A stretch of 64,000 bases of DNA from Clostridiales bacterium (GTDB lineage: Bacteria > Bacillota > Clostridia > Lachnospirales > Lachnospiraceae). The stretch is from positions 22,077-86,076 of the forward strand of contig JAGZJZ010000027.1 of NCBI GenBank assembly GCA_018365455.1. Reading direction: 5' to 3'. Every line of letters begins with the position of its first letter. Position 1 is the first letter of the stretch. A model generated the notes under the pieces. That model worked only from the letters and a program-made list of their open reading frames with translations. It was not told the origin of the DNA and did no database searches. Position numbers and translations under genes: made by a program. Below, one piece after another: positions 54,740-63,363 of this stretch.

Positions 54740-55343
54740 CGTTTAACTCCTTAGCAAAGGAGAGTAAATCATCTGCCTCGGCTTCTGTGTTCCAGGCAGT
54801 ATAAAATCCACCTTCTTTTGTAAATATGGAAACAAGGTCTGATTGGATAAGGTCATCATAGTTCTTCAGGGATTCCTGCATGGATTCATTGTAAACGATA
54901 ACCGGGAACTTCACATCTGTCAGCTTTTCTTTGGCAGCGTTCACGTCGTCGTCCGTAATGATACCAATGACAGGTACCCCAATGGTTTTCATTTCATCTG
55001 AAATATCGTTAAATACCTTCAGTTTTTCCAGTGTCTTTTCACCTTGTGTGTGAAAGAAGACCATACAGGTTTCACCTTCAATGATATTAGAAGAGGCAGG
55101 GGTTCCATCCAGATATGTAGTTTCAAAGGGATCAAACAGATAGATTTTCGATTTTGCTTCTATTTTTTCGTAATTTGCATCAATCCAGTCATCATCAATC
55201 CATCCTTTTTCTTTGGCATCTTCAAGGGTAATCGTGCCATCGTCCAAGGCTGCCTTGACTTTTTCCTCCGAAGGCCTGGAATTGCAGCCTCCCAGGGAAA
55301 AAACCAACAGGCATGAGATCACAAGGACAAGTTTTCTTTTCAT
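54729..55343 (-). CDS. Thioredoxin-fold-like lipoprotein without CXXC
   Basis: A 204-residue lipoprotein with lipobox FSLGGCN near residue 20. An acidic helical region follows (ALDDGTITLEDAKEKGWIDDDWIDANYEKIEAKSKIYLFDPF in outline), then a thioredoxin-like part (TCMVFFHTQGEKTLEKLKVFNDIS, VPVIGIITDDD, KFPVIVYNESM) in which the CXXC is replaced by HTQG. It is probably a partner or docking protein for the TlpA-like protein. It is the first gene of the redox operon, with GAGGT before the ATG and a box-bearing promoter upstream. Confidence 0.75.
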   Translation of the reverse strand: MKRKLVLVISCLLVFSLGGCNSRPSEEKVKAALDDGTITLEDAKEKGWIDDDWIDANYEKIEAKSKIYLFDPFETTYLDGTPASSNIIEGETCMVFFHTQGEKTLEKLKVFNDISDEMKTIGVPVIGIITDDDVNAAKEKLTDVKFPVIVYNESMQESLKNYDDLIQSDLVSIFTKEGGFYTAWNTEAEADDLLSFAKELNDEE

Positions 55344-55374
55344 TTCTTTACCTCACTTTTTTGTTAGTGAAGTC

Positions 55375-55408
55375 ATTGTAGCAAATCCGATATAAAATTT
55401 CTGTTAAG
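55375..55408 (-). promoter_or_regulatory. Redox-operon promoter with two-component-system box
   Basis: On the minus strand CTTAACAGAAATTTTATAT (55408-55390) starts 28 bp upstream of the -10 box TACAAT (55380-55375). The -35 hexamer is poor. The box matches 16 of 19 bases of the perfect pair of boxes in the two-component/ABC intergenic region, with the same spacing to the -10. Confidence 0.7.
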
Positions 55409-55441
55409 AGAAAGTTTTGCTCATAGCAATCTTCAAAATAA

Positions 55442-55480
55442 CTGCCACAGTTCAGCAAACCAGATATGCTATAGTGGCAG
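55442..55480 (-). terminator. Terminator overlapping the end of the histidine kinase gene
   Basis: On the minus strand CTGCCAC (55480-55474, the last codons of the kinase) pairs with GTGGCAG (55448-55442), followed by TTATTTTG. The 7-bp stem has a long loop, so it is modest. Confidence 0.4.
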
Positions 55481-56632
55481 CAGAAGTTCGAAAATGGTAC
55501 CCCCCATTGGGTTATCGGATACGGAAATGGTTCCGTTGTGTTTTTCTATAATGGATTTAACAATAGAAAGTCCAAGTCCCGCTCCGCCCATTTGCCGGGA
55601 ACGGGATTTATCCACCCGGAAAAATGGTTCAAAAATAAGTGGCTGCATTTCCTTTGGGATTCCGATTCCATTATCTTTCATGGTGATTACAGTGTATTGT
55701 TCCCGGGTGCTGACAGAGATTTCTACGATTCCACTATCCACGTTGTATTTTACTGCGTTTTCAATAATATTATAAAAAGCCCTGTGCAGCAGGTTTTGAT
55801 TGCCGGTCAGGATGGGGGAGCTGCCGGAAACTGTAATATAGATATTTTTTTCTTTCGCCAGAGGGGATAATTCAGCCGCCACATCAATCAGCAGTTCACT
55901 GGCCTCAATTTCCTGGTCACAAACCAATGTATCCATATTGGTGAGATCTAAGAGATCTTTGACTAAAGTGGACATCCTGTCTGTATGGGCAGATATGACG
56001 GAAAGTAGTTTGTCATATTCCTGGGGCGTGCGGTCTTTTTTCTTTTTAAATACGTCTACCTTAGTCTTAAGTACTGTGAGGGGAGTGCGAAGCTCATGTG
56101 CGGCACTTTGGGAAAAGCGTTTTTGCATGGCAAAGGCATCGTTTAATTTATTGGACATTTCATTAAATGAACGAGTTAATTCTGCGATTTCATCTTGGCT
56201 TTCCGGTACTTTTAAGTCTTCCGAAAGGTTGTAAACCGTACAATTTTTCATCTGGCGGCTGAGTATATGCAGAGGCTTTAATGCCTTGCCGGAAATATAG
56301 TAGGTCAGCAATCCGCCAATGACCAGCAGCAGCATCATATAGAGAATACTCTGGTATAAAAAATTCAAGCGCGCTGACTGTGAATTCAGGGTCTGTGCGG
56401 CAGGTACTGAGTTGGTGTTGTCAGCGGCGGTATCAGGTGTCTGTGGTTCTGAAGGGGGGAGTTCTCCATTCTGATCAAACTGGATTGCTGGAGTAACAAC
56501 GGTCGCTTCAATCACATTTGCCATCCTGTTTGCAGAAAAGTTTAAAATGATGGTGAGAATGACACAGCAGACCGTAAGGAGAAATACGTTCAGGATGGTA
56601 AGGCGAAGACGGATAGATATTTTGCCTAACAT
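55469..56632 (-). CDS. Sensor histidine kinase (OmpR-system partner)
   Basis: A 387-residue membrane kinase. Two helices (about residues 10-30 and 92-112) enclose a short extracytoplasmic loop rich in Pro, Asn and Thr. HAMP (ALKPLHILSRQMKNC), HisKA with SAAHELRTPLTVLK and HATPase_c (NIIENAVKYN, DNGIGIP, GGAGLGLSIV) follow. The small sensor loop is like kinases that act with FtsX-type ABC transporters. It overlaps the regulator gene by one base. Signals are probably antimicrobial or envelope stress, by analogy. Confidence 0.9.
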   Translation of the reverse strand: MLGKISIRLRLTILNVFLLTVCCVILTIILNFSANRMANVIEATVVTPAIQFDQNGELPPSEPQTPDTAADNTNSVPAAQTLNSQSARLNFLYQSILYMMLLLVIGGLLTYYISGKALKPLHILSRQMKNCTVYNLSEDLKVPESQDEIAELTRSFNEMSNKLNDAFAMQKRFSQSAAHELRTPLTVLKTKVDVFKKKKDRTPQEYDKLLSVISAHTDRMSTLVKDLLDLTNMDTLVCDQEIEASELLIDVAAELSPLAKEKNIYITVSGSSPILTGNQNLLHRAFYNIIENAVKYNVDSGIVEISVSTREQYTVITMKDNGIGIPKEMQPLIFEPFFRVDKSRSRQMGGAGLGLSIVKSIIEKHNGTISVSDNPMGGTIFELLLPL

Positions 56633-57309
56633 TATTGATTACCTCCGATCAGAAAATATCCGGCACCGATTTTAGTTGCAATGGTGTCGTAAGTGAGTGC
56701 TGCTTTTAATTTCTTACGTAAGGATGCAATATGTACGCGAACTGCATTACTCAGGCTGTCAGCTTCCATATTCCACACATGTTCCATCATTTCTTCCTGG
56801 CTGATTACCTTGCCTGGATTCAACAGGAAATATTCAAGCAGTGCCAGTTCCTTTTTCGTAAGAGCCAGTTCTTCGCCATTTACAAATGCAGAGCGCCTTA
56901 CGGTATCCAGCGATATTCCTTCCCACACAAGGACCGTGTCTTCCTGTATAAATGCCCGCCGCAGCAGACACCGGATTCTGGCTTCTAATTCTTCAAAATC
57001 AAATGGCTTTGCAAGATAATCATTTGCGCCGGAATCAAGCCCGGTTACTTTATCCGTAACAGTGCTTCGTGCCGACAAGATCAGTATTTTCGTGCTTTTA
57101 TCCTGTTTTCGTACTTTAGACAGGACATCCATTCCGTCCATGCCCGGCAGATTTAAATCAAGCACAACAAGGTCATAGGTTTCCGTTGTGATGAGTTCAT
57201 AGGCTTCTGTTCCATCATAGCACGTATCCACCGCATAGCCGTCGATCTGCAGCCCCTCTGCAATGGAGTCACATAAATCTATTTCATCTTCCACGATTAA
57301 AATTCTCAT
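56632..57309 (-). CDS. OmpR-family response regulator
   Basis: A 225-residue regulator. The receiver has VEDEIDL, the phospho-acceptor Asp in VVLDLNLPGMDG and the Lys in LAKPFDFEEL. The winged-helix domain has ALTKKELALLEYFLLNPGKVISQEEMMEHVW and SNAVRVHIASLRKKL. AGGAGGTGG precedes the ATG. It would bind the 19-bp boxes upstream of its own gene, the ABC pair and the redox operon; this is inference from promoter sequence. Confidence 0.93.
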   Translation of the reverse strand: MRILIVEDEIDLCDSIAEGLQIDGYAVDTCYDGTEAYELITTETYDLVVLDLNLPGMDGMDVLSKVRKQDKSTKILILSARSTVTDKVTGLDSGANDYLAKPFDFEELEARIRCLLRRAFIQEDTVLVWEGISLDTVRRSAFVNGEELALTKKELALLEYFLLNPGKVISQEEMMEHVWNMEADSLSNAVRVHIASLRKKLKAALTYDTIATKIGAGYFLIGGNQ

Positions 57310-57334
57310 ATACCCACCTCCTGGATTTTACATT

Positions 57335-57415
57335 ATTATACCACGAACACATAAAATCTTTGTTAAGAATATTACGGATGCCTTAACAAAGATTTTATGT
57401 CAGTCATGCTAATAT
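57335..57415. promoter_or_regulatory. Divergent promoters with a perfect 19-bp inverted repeat
   Basis: ACATAAAATCTTTGTTAAG (57349-57367) and CTTAACAAAGATTTTATGT (57382-57400) are perfect inverted copies 14 bp apart. Each box faces its own -10: TATAAT on the minus strand (57340-57335, 27 bp away) for the regulator/kinase, and TAATAT on the plus strand (57410-57415, 28 bp away) for the ABC genes. This is a likely response-regulator operator serving both promoters. Confidence 0.75.
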
Positions 57416-57434
57416 ATTCGTATTAAAACCAAAG

Positions 57435-57533
57435 CCGGGCGATTTTTAACAGATTGGGAATTCGTGTCTCACGGCACTAGTGCTCCATCCAGACACTATT
57501 GTTACTGTCCGGATGGAGCATAAGATTGCCCGG
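57435..57533 (+). promoter_or_regulatory. Structured 5' leader of the ABC transporter mRNA
   Basis: An outer pair CCGGGC (57435-57440)/GCCCGG (57528-57533) encloses a hairpin GCTCCATCC (57482-57490)/GGATGGAGC (57511-57519). No T-run follows, so this may control translation or stability rather than termination. It ends just before GAGGAG and the ATG at 57555. Confidence 0.45.
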
Positions 57534-57554
57534 TAATATAGAGGAGATCACGAA

Positions 57555-59645
57555 ATGTTTGAATTAAAAAATGTATCAAAGCAATTTGGAGATGAATTTG
57601 CCCTGCGGGGTATTTCTATGACGATAGGCAGAGGTCTTCACTTCATTGTGGGGGCATCCGGAAGCGGTAAGACCACGCTGTTAAAAATCATCAGCGGTAT
57701 GGAACAGTCTTTTGAAGGAGAGGTTTTTTACAGCGGACAAAACATGAAAAATCTTACCGAAGCGGACAAGAGCTATTACTATAACAATATCTTTGGATTT
57801 GTGTGGCAGGACTTTAATCTGCTGGATGACCTGACCGTAATGGAGAATATTATGCTTCCACGGTATCTGAAAAAGAAGCCGGATCAAAAAGAAGTGGTGA
57901 AGGTATTGGCAGATTTGAAAATTAACGGGCTGGCAAAGCAAAAGGCCGGCAAGCTGTCCGGCGGACAGAAGCAGCGTGTGGCAATTGCCCGTGAACTGCT
58001 GAAAGATCCCCTGGTAATCATTGCGGACGAGCCAACAAGTGCGTTAGATGAAGAATCCTCAAAAATAATTATGAATATTCTGCGTGAAATATCCAAGAAA
58101 AAAACCGTAATAATAGTGACCCATAATGGGGAATTGATTAATCAGAAAGACAAGGTCCATGAGATAGATAAAGGGGAACTGATCAGCACAGTTGACGAAA
58201 CAGATAGAATGGGAAATGAAGAAGGCAGGACAGGAAATAAGACAGGTAGAAACGGGAATAAAGCTGAAAAAACCGGGAATAAAACCGACAAAGCAGGAAG
58301 TAAGACAGAAAGAACAGCAAGTAAAACCGACAGAGCAGGAAATAAGTCAGACACGAAAGGAAATAATGCCACTAAAACAAATATACATAAGCTGGGATTT
58401 TCCAATGCAATGAAAATTGCAGCCTTTCACATAAAAAACAAATGGGGAAGATTTTCCATTCACGTGCTGTCTCTTATTGTGGGAGCGGTATTACTGCTTA
58501 CTGCGGTAAGCGGCGGGATCACCGGAACGGGTCAGTCAGCTTTTGATGAACTGTTTCGGACCTATGGAGACAGTATTTTAGATATCAGCATTGCAGGGAG
58601 TTTTATGAGTGCAGGAGGTACGGATGGAGTGGAAAATGATGAGCCGGATGCAAATGTGACACAGGATATTGACGGGCTTTATGAGAAGTATTTATCAGAT
58701 GACCGGGTATCACATATTGTGTTTACACAGGCATATAACGATATTCAGGTTACGGTTGATGACAAGGACATAAAAATAGATACAAGTAATTCGGTTCCCG
58801 TTATCAACAGGCTCACCGCAGGCGTTATGCCCATGGGCAGTGACAATGAAATTGTTGTACCCCAGAGCTTTGTGGAGAAATTGGGATTAAGTGACAATGA
58901 GGCACTGGGTAAAGCGGTTACTTTTCAGGGGGCAATCTATAACTGGGACAGTGGAGAACCTGTTTCTAAGCCGGTTACATCTCAATGTAAAATAGTGGGT
59001 GTCATGGACACTACGGTAAAATATGATGTGGGTGAAGAACTGATGGAATATTCGGTTGATGATTCCTTTTTCTTTAGTAAATCCGCTACTGATGAAATGC
59101 GGGCGCAGGCGGAAATGAAAAATGGTGAGGTTAATTTTTCCATCCGGGCTAAAACTCCGGCAGATATGATAGCAATAAAAGACGAACTAAATGCAGGCGG
59201 TATCGTACCTCTGGGACGATTTGAACTTGTGGAGGACATGGTGCGTCTAAACCAGCAGACCAATCAGCAGTCCGGCGCTGCAATCATCGTGATCGGCATC
59301 ATGTCGGTTGTCATCATTCTGGCTGTGGCATTCATTACGGCATTCATCCGAAAACGGGAATATGCAATTTATAAAGTCAGCGGCTATTCCGGAAGGCACC
59401 TGGCACTGCTGTCATTTACGGAGGTACTCTTTCAGGCAGCCGCATCGGCGGTTTTATTCCTCTGTATATCACCGGCTGCAAATTTAGCAACCACTGCATT
59501 CTGGAATGTGAATATCTTAAACGGCAAACTTCTCGGCGTCGGGGTTTTACTGATTTTTGCAATGGGCATATTTTCAGGCATCGTCACAACACTGGTGAGC
59601 TTTTCAGCGAAAATAACAAATTCCCTGATGACAGGAGACAGATAA
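57555..59645 (+). CDS. ABC transporter, ATPase-FtsX permease fusion, with repeat linker
   Basis: A 696-residue fusion. ATPase residues 1-210 have Walker A GASGSGKT (33-40), Q-loop Gln85, signature LSGGQ (134-138), Walker B VIIADEP and switch VTHNG. A linker at 220-275 is eight 7-residue repeats (GNKTDKA-like). Then come a membrane helix (about 300-320), a large extracytoplasmic domain (about 330-585) and three C-terminal helices of the FtsX fold. Such transporters export lipids or peptides or confer antimicrobial-peptide resistance. It follows the box-bearing promoter and pairs with the next gene. Confidence 0.88.
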   Translation: MFELKNVSKQFGDEFALRGISMTIGRGLHFIVGASGSGKTTLLKIISGMEQSFEGEVFYSGQNMKNLTEADKSYYYNNIFGFVWQDFNLLDDLTVMENIMLPRYLKKKPDQKEVVKVLADLKINGLAKQKAGKLSGGQKQRVAIARELLKDPLVIIADEPTSALDEESSKIIMNILREISKKKTVIIVTHNGELINQKDKVHEIDKGELISTVDETDRMGNEEGRTGNKTGRNGNKAEKTGNKTDKAGSKTERTASKTDRAGNKSDTKGNNATKTNIHKLGFSNAMKIAAFHIKNKWGRFSIHVLSLIVGAVLLLTAVSGGITGTGQSAFDELFRTYGDSILDISIAGSFMSAGGTDGVENDEPDANVTQDIDGLYEKYLSDDRVSHIVFTQAYNDIQVTVDDKDIKIDTSNSVPVINRLTAGVMPMGSDNEIVVPQSFVEKLGLSDNEALGKAVTFQGAIYNWDSGEPVSKPVTSQCKIVGVMDTTVKYDVGEELMEYSVDDSFFFSKSATDEMRAQAEMKNGEVNFSIRAKTPADMIAIKDELNAGGIVPLGRFELVEDMVRLNQQTNQQSGAAIIVIGIMSVVIILAVAFITAFIRKREYAIYKVSGYSGRHLALLSFTEVLFQAAASAVLFLCISPAANLATTAFWNVNILNGKLLGVGVLLIFAMGIFSGIVTTLVSFSAKITNSLMTGDR
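58212..58379 (+). repeat. Eight tandem 21-bp units coding a GNKTxRx linker
   Basis: Exactly 168 bp (8 x 21) encodes GNEEGRT, GNKTGRN, GNKAEKT, GNKTDKA, GSKTERT, ASKTDRA, GNKSDTK and GNNATKT. It lies precisely between the ATPase domain and the first membrane helix. The repeat could expand or contract without shifting the frame. Confidence 0.85.
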
Positions 59646-59646
59646 A

Positions 59647-61443
59647 ATGATCAAAATAAAGGATATTACAAAAAAATATGGAAGCAATATCATATTGGAA
59701 CACTGCAGTTACGAATTTCCAGATACCGGAATTGTGTGCCTGATGGGCCCGTCCGGAGGAGGAAAGACGACTTTGCTGAATCTGCTTGCGGGGTTTGATA
59801 CCGATTACAGCGGCGTGATTACCGTGGGAGGTGTCCGGGTAAATGAGATGAATGCCCATGAACTCTGTGGATACCGCAGGGATAACATTGGTTTTGTATT
59901 TCAAAATTACCATCTGCTTCCAGGCTATACTGTCTTGGAAAATATCTTACTTGCCTGTGATGGGGGAGAGGATGAAAAGGAACGGCAAAAAAAGGGAAAG
60001 GCACTTCTAAAGAGGCTCGGCATGGAAGAAAAAGAAAATCAGTTGTCAGAGACTCTTTCCGGCGGACAGAAGCAGCGGGCAGCCATTGCAAGAGCACTGG
60101 TAAATGATCCCCGGATTATATTTGCAGACGAACCTACCGGTGCGCTGGACCGGAAAACCTCTACGGAAATAATGACTCTGCTCAGGGAAATTTCCAGGGA
60201 CAGACTGGTGGTTGTAATCACGCATGACGCAAAAATAAGTGAATTTGCAGATGAAGTTATTCAGATCAAAGAGAAAAGAATAATGGGGGACCGCCCGGTA
60301 AGCCGAAACGTATCCAATGAAAAGCCCCTTCTCCAAAGAGAAAAAAAGCCGGACAAAAATTCCATGGTTTCTAAAGCAGTGAAAAATTTCAAGGTACATT
60401 TAAAGCGCTATATTGCGGTGTCACTTGCAATATCCATTGGTATGCTGGCGTTTTTATTTTCCCTGTCCTTTGGCAATGTAATGGAACACTCTATATTGGA
60501 GTTTCAGGAAAAGAACACGGCGTTTAATAATGGTTATATACGGGGAACCGATGATGGCACTATACTGGAATATCTAAAGTCGGACGAACGGATCGAACAT
60601 GTATATTACCAGTATAAATTAGAAAATATATCGTTGCAAATGGATGGAAAAAGCCAGGTGCTGGCTGAAAAATTCCCCACACCGAAAGCAACCCAGGGCT
60701 TGTCCTATGGTGTTATGCCAGGTGAGGAAATGAATGAAATTGCAATTACCCCAAGCCTGGCAAAGAAGATGACAGAGGATATAAAGTCATTGATCGGCAG
60801 AGAGCTTACCTTAGAGCTGGACGGTTCAAGTTATACCGTTACCATCAGTGGAATCTACAACGCCGGATATGATGATTTTATCGTCAGCCCGGACATCGAG
60901 CAGAAGCTCTATGAGAAGCTCCCCAAACAGGATAATTATTCCATCAATTATGATGTGAAAGAATTCTCCGATATTGTAGCGGTCAGCAACCGGCTGGGGC
61001 TGCAGGGTCTGAAATCCGACAATGCATCAGATGAAGTATACGCACTTCAGAATACATTCCAAAGCCTGGGTAAACTGTTTCTGGTATTGTCCATTCTGAT
61101 TCTGGGAATTGGTTTGTTTATTTGCGCCGTACTTCTGATCAAGCTGCAAAATACCCGGTACCGGGAGGTGGGCTTATTATCGGCGCTGGGATATTCCAGG
61201 CAGCAGATTACCGGTATGATTCTGCAGGAAAATCTGCTCCTGTCCATACTTACGGCAGTGGTGGAACTGACGCTGCTGGGGATCAGCATATTCATCAGTA
61301 AACTGCTGGCGTTGCCCCTGATTGTCTCAGGAGCCCAGGCGGCTTTCACCATAATGGCGGCATTTGCAGTGGTCATGGTTTTAAGCGGTGGTGCAAGCCT
61401 GCCCCTGGTTCGGACAGAGCCGGCGGCTGCGTTGCGGAAATAA
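59647..61443 (+). CDS. ABC transporter, ATPase-FtsX permease fusion
   Basis: A 598-residue fusion starting 1 bp after the previous stop. The ATPase has Walker A GPSGGGKT (34-41), Q-loop FVFQNYHLLPG, signature LSGGQKQR, Walker B IIFADEPTGALD and switch VITHD. A first helix lies near 257-277, a MacB-like extracytoplasmic domain at about 280-460, then three helices with the FtsX text LQNTRYREVGLLSALGYSRQQI. It is shorter than its partner and lacks the repeat linker. The two probably form a heterodimer. The stop is 3 bp from the convergent acetyltransferase gene. Confidence 0.9.
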   Translation: MIKIKDITKKYGSNIILEHCSYEFPDTGIVCLMGPSGGGKTTLLNLLAGFDTDYSGVITVGGVRVNEMNAHELCGYRRDNIGFVFQNYHLLPGYTVLENILLACDGGEDEKERQKKGKALLKRLGMEEKENQLSETLSGGQKQRAAIARALVNDPRIIFADEPTGALDRKTSTEIMTLLREISRDRLVVVITHDAKISEFADEVIQIKEKRIMGDRPVSRNVSNEKPLLQREKKPDKNSMVSKAVKNFKVHLKRYIAVSLAISIGMLAFLFSLSFGNVMEHSILEFQEKNTAFNNGYIRGTDDGTILEYLKSDERIEHVYYQYKLENISLQMDGKSQVLAEKFPTPKATQGLSYGVMPGEEMNEIAITPSLAKKMTEDIKSLIGRELTLELDGSSYTVTISGIYNAGYDDFIVSPDIEQKLYEKLPKQDNYSINYDVKEFSDIVAVSNRLGLQGLKSDNASDEVYALQNTFQSLGKLFLVLSILILGIGLFICAVLLIKLQNTRYREVGLLSALGYSRQQITGMILQENLLLSILTAVVELTLLGISIFISKLLALPLIVSGAQAAFTIMAAFAVVMVLSGGASLPLVRTEPAAALRK

Positions 61444-61446
61444 TAA

Positions 61447-62091
61447 TTATTTTCCAAACTTACGGAGTTCCAGCCCCAGGTTTTGATAAAATTGAGATAG
61501 ATGAAGTCCATCAACTAACGCATGGTGGCATAGAATTGATACAGGCATTAAGAACTGCCCGTTCTGTTCTATAAAGCGTCCCCATGTGATCCTTGGGTTA
61601 CTGTCAGCTGGATTTGGAGTAGGTTGTATGAAAGATTCATAAGTAATCCAGGGAAGTGTGGATATAAAAAATAAGGATAATGAGTCTTCTTCATCTTCCA
61701 AACATTGTTCAGCTTTTGCACGTTCCTGTATTTGAAGCGCATATGGCAGATATGCATCAAATGCAAGATTGCTGTCTAACTTGCAGTAACAATAGGTGTC
61801 GTTTTCTAAAGCAACTGTATGTGAGGTCGGACATCTTTGGTATTCAATAATACTGCCCTTATATATTCGCTGCCTTAATTCAGCCACGGAATTGGCAGCG
61901 TTTGAAATACAGTATAAAAAAGAGAGAAAAAAAGGTAGTTTTTTATCTCTTATGATAGTTAAAAATTCGCTGATATCTACTTTTACTGTCACACCTACAT
62001 AGGGATTAGCCATTTCTTTAAAATACTCAAAATGCTTAAGCCTTGGGTATGATTCCAACGGGATGATTTTATATGCAATCTGGTGTTCCAT
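61447..62091 (-). CDS. Chloramphenicol acetyltransferase-like protein (CatA family)
   Basis: A 214-residue protein of the CAT fold. The catalytic HHxxxDG motif is present as CHHALVDGLHLSQF near residue 192. NPYVGVTVKVDISEF, PFFLSFLYCISNAAN and FISTLPWITYESF match other family blocks. Many such genes in Clostridia are CAT-like without proven chloramphenicol activity, so resistance should not be assumed. The ATG at 62091 has GGAGG eight bases upstream; the ATG at 62106 has no such site. It follows the methyltransferase gene on the same strand by 32 bp. Confidence 0.82.
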   Translation of the reverse strand: MEHQIAYKIIPLESYPRLKHFEYFKEMANPYVGVTVKVDISEFLTIIRDKKLPFFLSFLYCISNAANSVAELRQRIYKGSIIEYQRCPTSHTVALENDTYCYCKLDSNLAFDAYLPYALQIQERAKAEQCLEDEEDSLSLFFISTLPWITYESFIQPTPNPADSNPRITWGRFIEQNGQFLMPVSILCHHALVDGLHLSQFYQNLGLELRKFGK

Positions 62092-62123
62092 TTTCATTTC
62101 CTCCATTTCAAGAAGCTGTAGTT

Positions 62124-62912
62124 TTAATTTTTCCTGATTACCGTAATCGCTGCATAGTGTAAGATCTGAAATTCCTCAGGGGCTATTTCCTCCAAAAGCT
62201 TTCGGTGATCATGGTCGAACTGTTCCACTTCCGCTTGAGATAAGGAAGCCTCTATACCGCGGCAGGATTTCATGCGCCCATTCCAGCTTTCCCGGTTAAA
62301 TGAAACAGAAACATCAAATACCTCCTGGTTTTCCAGCGTAAAATAATCGCTATAGACTTCCGGTATGAAGATGGGGTGTCTTACTTCTTTGCACCCTGTC
62401 CACACAGGATTATATTTTAAAATAAGCTCTTCACTTTTACCGGCGATTACATCTTCGAACGGAAGCCATGCCATATACAACACTACGAATCTGCCATTTG
62501 GCTTTAACATATTATCTATCTTAGGTGCAAGCTCCTCATGATTAAAATAGGTAAAACACTGACAAGCAGTTACGACATCAAATGAATCACAGGGAAAATC
62601 AATTTTTTCAGCCGGAACACATTGAAAATTAATATCTATTTTTGACTTTTGGGATAGCAGAATAGCCTGTTCAATCTGATTCTTAGAAATATCAATTCCT
62701 GTAAATTCGGCTCCGTACTGGTACAGATTACGGGGAAGCACCCCGGTTCCTGTTCCAATGTCCAATACCTTTTGCCCATTCACACACAAACCCATATCTA
62801 TAAGCTTCTGATAAAATTCTTTTGGATAGATATCCCGGTATTTGGCATAATCGCTGGATGTACGTCCCCAGTCAAACCCTCTTCCATGATCGATTTTTGT
62901 GTTTTGAATCAT
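62124..62912 (-). CDS. Class I SAM-dependent methyltransferase
   Basis: A 262-residue cytoplasmic enzyme. Motif I is VLDIGTGTGVLPRNLYQYGAEFTGIDIS (residues about 50-77), followed by FPCDSFDVVTACQCFTYFNHE and LKPNGRFVVLYMAWLPFED, the usual methyltransferase-11/25 pattern. The N-terminal FDWGRTSSDYAKYRDIYPKEFY is typical of small-molecule methylases in Clostridia. The substrate is unknown. GGCGGG-type sequence lies upstream of the ATG. It is probably co-transcribed with the CAT-like gene. Confidence 0.9.
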   Translation of the reverse strand: MIQNTKIDHGRGFDWGRTSSDYAKYRDIYPKEFYQKLIDMGLCVNGQKVLDIGTGTGVLPRNLYQYGAEFTGIDISKNQIEQAILLSQKSKIDINFQCVPAEKIDFPCDSFDVVTACQCFTYFNHEELAPKIDNMLKPNGRFVVLYMAWLPFEDVIAGKSEELILKYNPVWTGCKEVRHPIFIPEVYSDYFTLENQEVFDVSVSFNRESWNGRMKSCRGIEASLSQAEVEQFDHDHRKLLEEIAPEEFQILHYAAITVIRKN

Positions 62913-63012
62913 TTTAGCACCCGCCTTTCGAATTTAAAAATTTTTTGGAAAGTTATACATTCAGTTAACAGTAACTTTCTGGGTTCAAGATTTAGATGAA
63001 TAAAGTTTATAA

Positions 63013-63040
63013 TTGACATGTAAAAATAATATCATAATAA
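63013..63040 (+). promoter_or_regulatory. Candidate promoter in the 62913-63363 gap
   Basis: TTGACA (63013-63018) and TAATAA (63035-63040) are separated by 16 bp. A GGGGGG-ATG follows but opens only 12 codons. The rest of this 451-bp gap contains no gene I can support. Confidence 0.4.
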
Positions 63041-63251
63041 GGGGGGTATGTCATTATATAGTGTCAATATCATTTGCCCCGAATGAAGGTTACGCAGCCC
63101 GCTACATCCCCTTCGCTTTCCATACACAACCTCTGTATACAAAGCGTATTTACTCAGCAAAACCCCAATATTTGCAGCCTGGAAGTGTGCGCTGTAGTAC
63201 TAACCTGCAAAATCGGATAAATATACAGTGCTTTATTTTGACTTTTTTCTC

Positions 63252-63260
63252 TGGTATAAT
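63252..63260 (+). promoter_or_regulatory. Extended -10 promoter of the small membrane protein gene
   Basis: TGG-TATAAT (63252-63260) is an extended -10 about 105 bp upstream of the ATG at 63364. The -35 region is T-rich without a good hexamer. Confidence 0.55.
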
Positions 63261-63363
63261 GAAATAAAATATGTATTTTCCAACATCTCAATATATGAAA
63301 TGAAAAGCAATGTAGTTTAGGCTGACCACTTTAACCGTACCGGCAGCTAAGAAGGGGATTGTC

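Noticed and set aside
61447..62091. Chloramphenicol resistance gene
   Set aside because: The HHxxxDG site is present but chromosomal CAT-like proteins in Clostridia often lack this activity; called only as CAT-like.
63013..63267. 84-codon forward open frame in the gap before the small membrane protein
   Set aside because: TTG start, no usable ribosome site, basic and Cys/Tyr-rich text with no family pattern; kept only as a gap with promoter signals.
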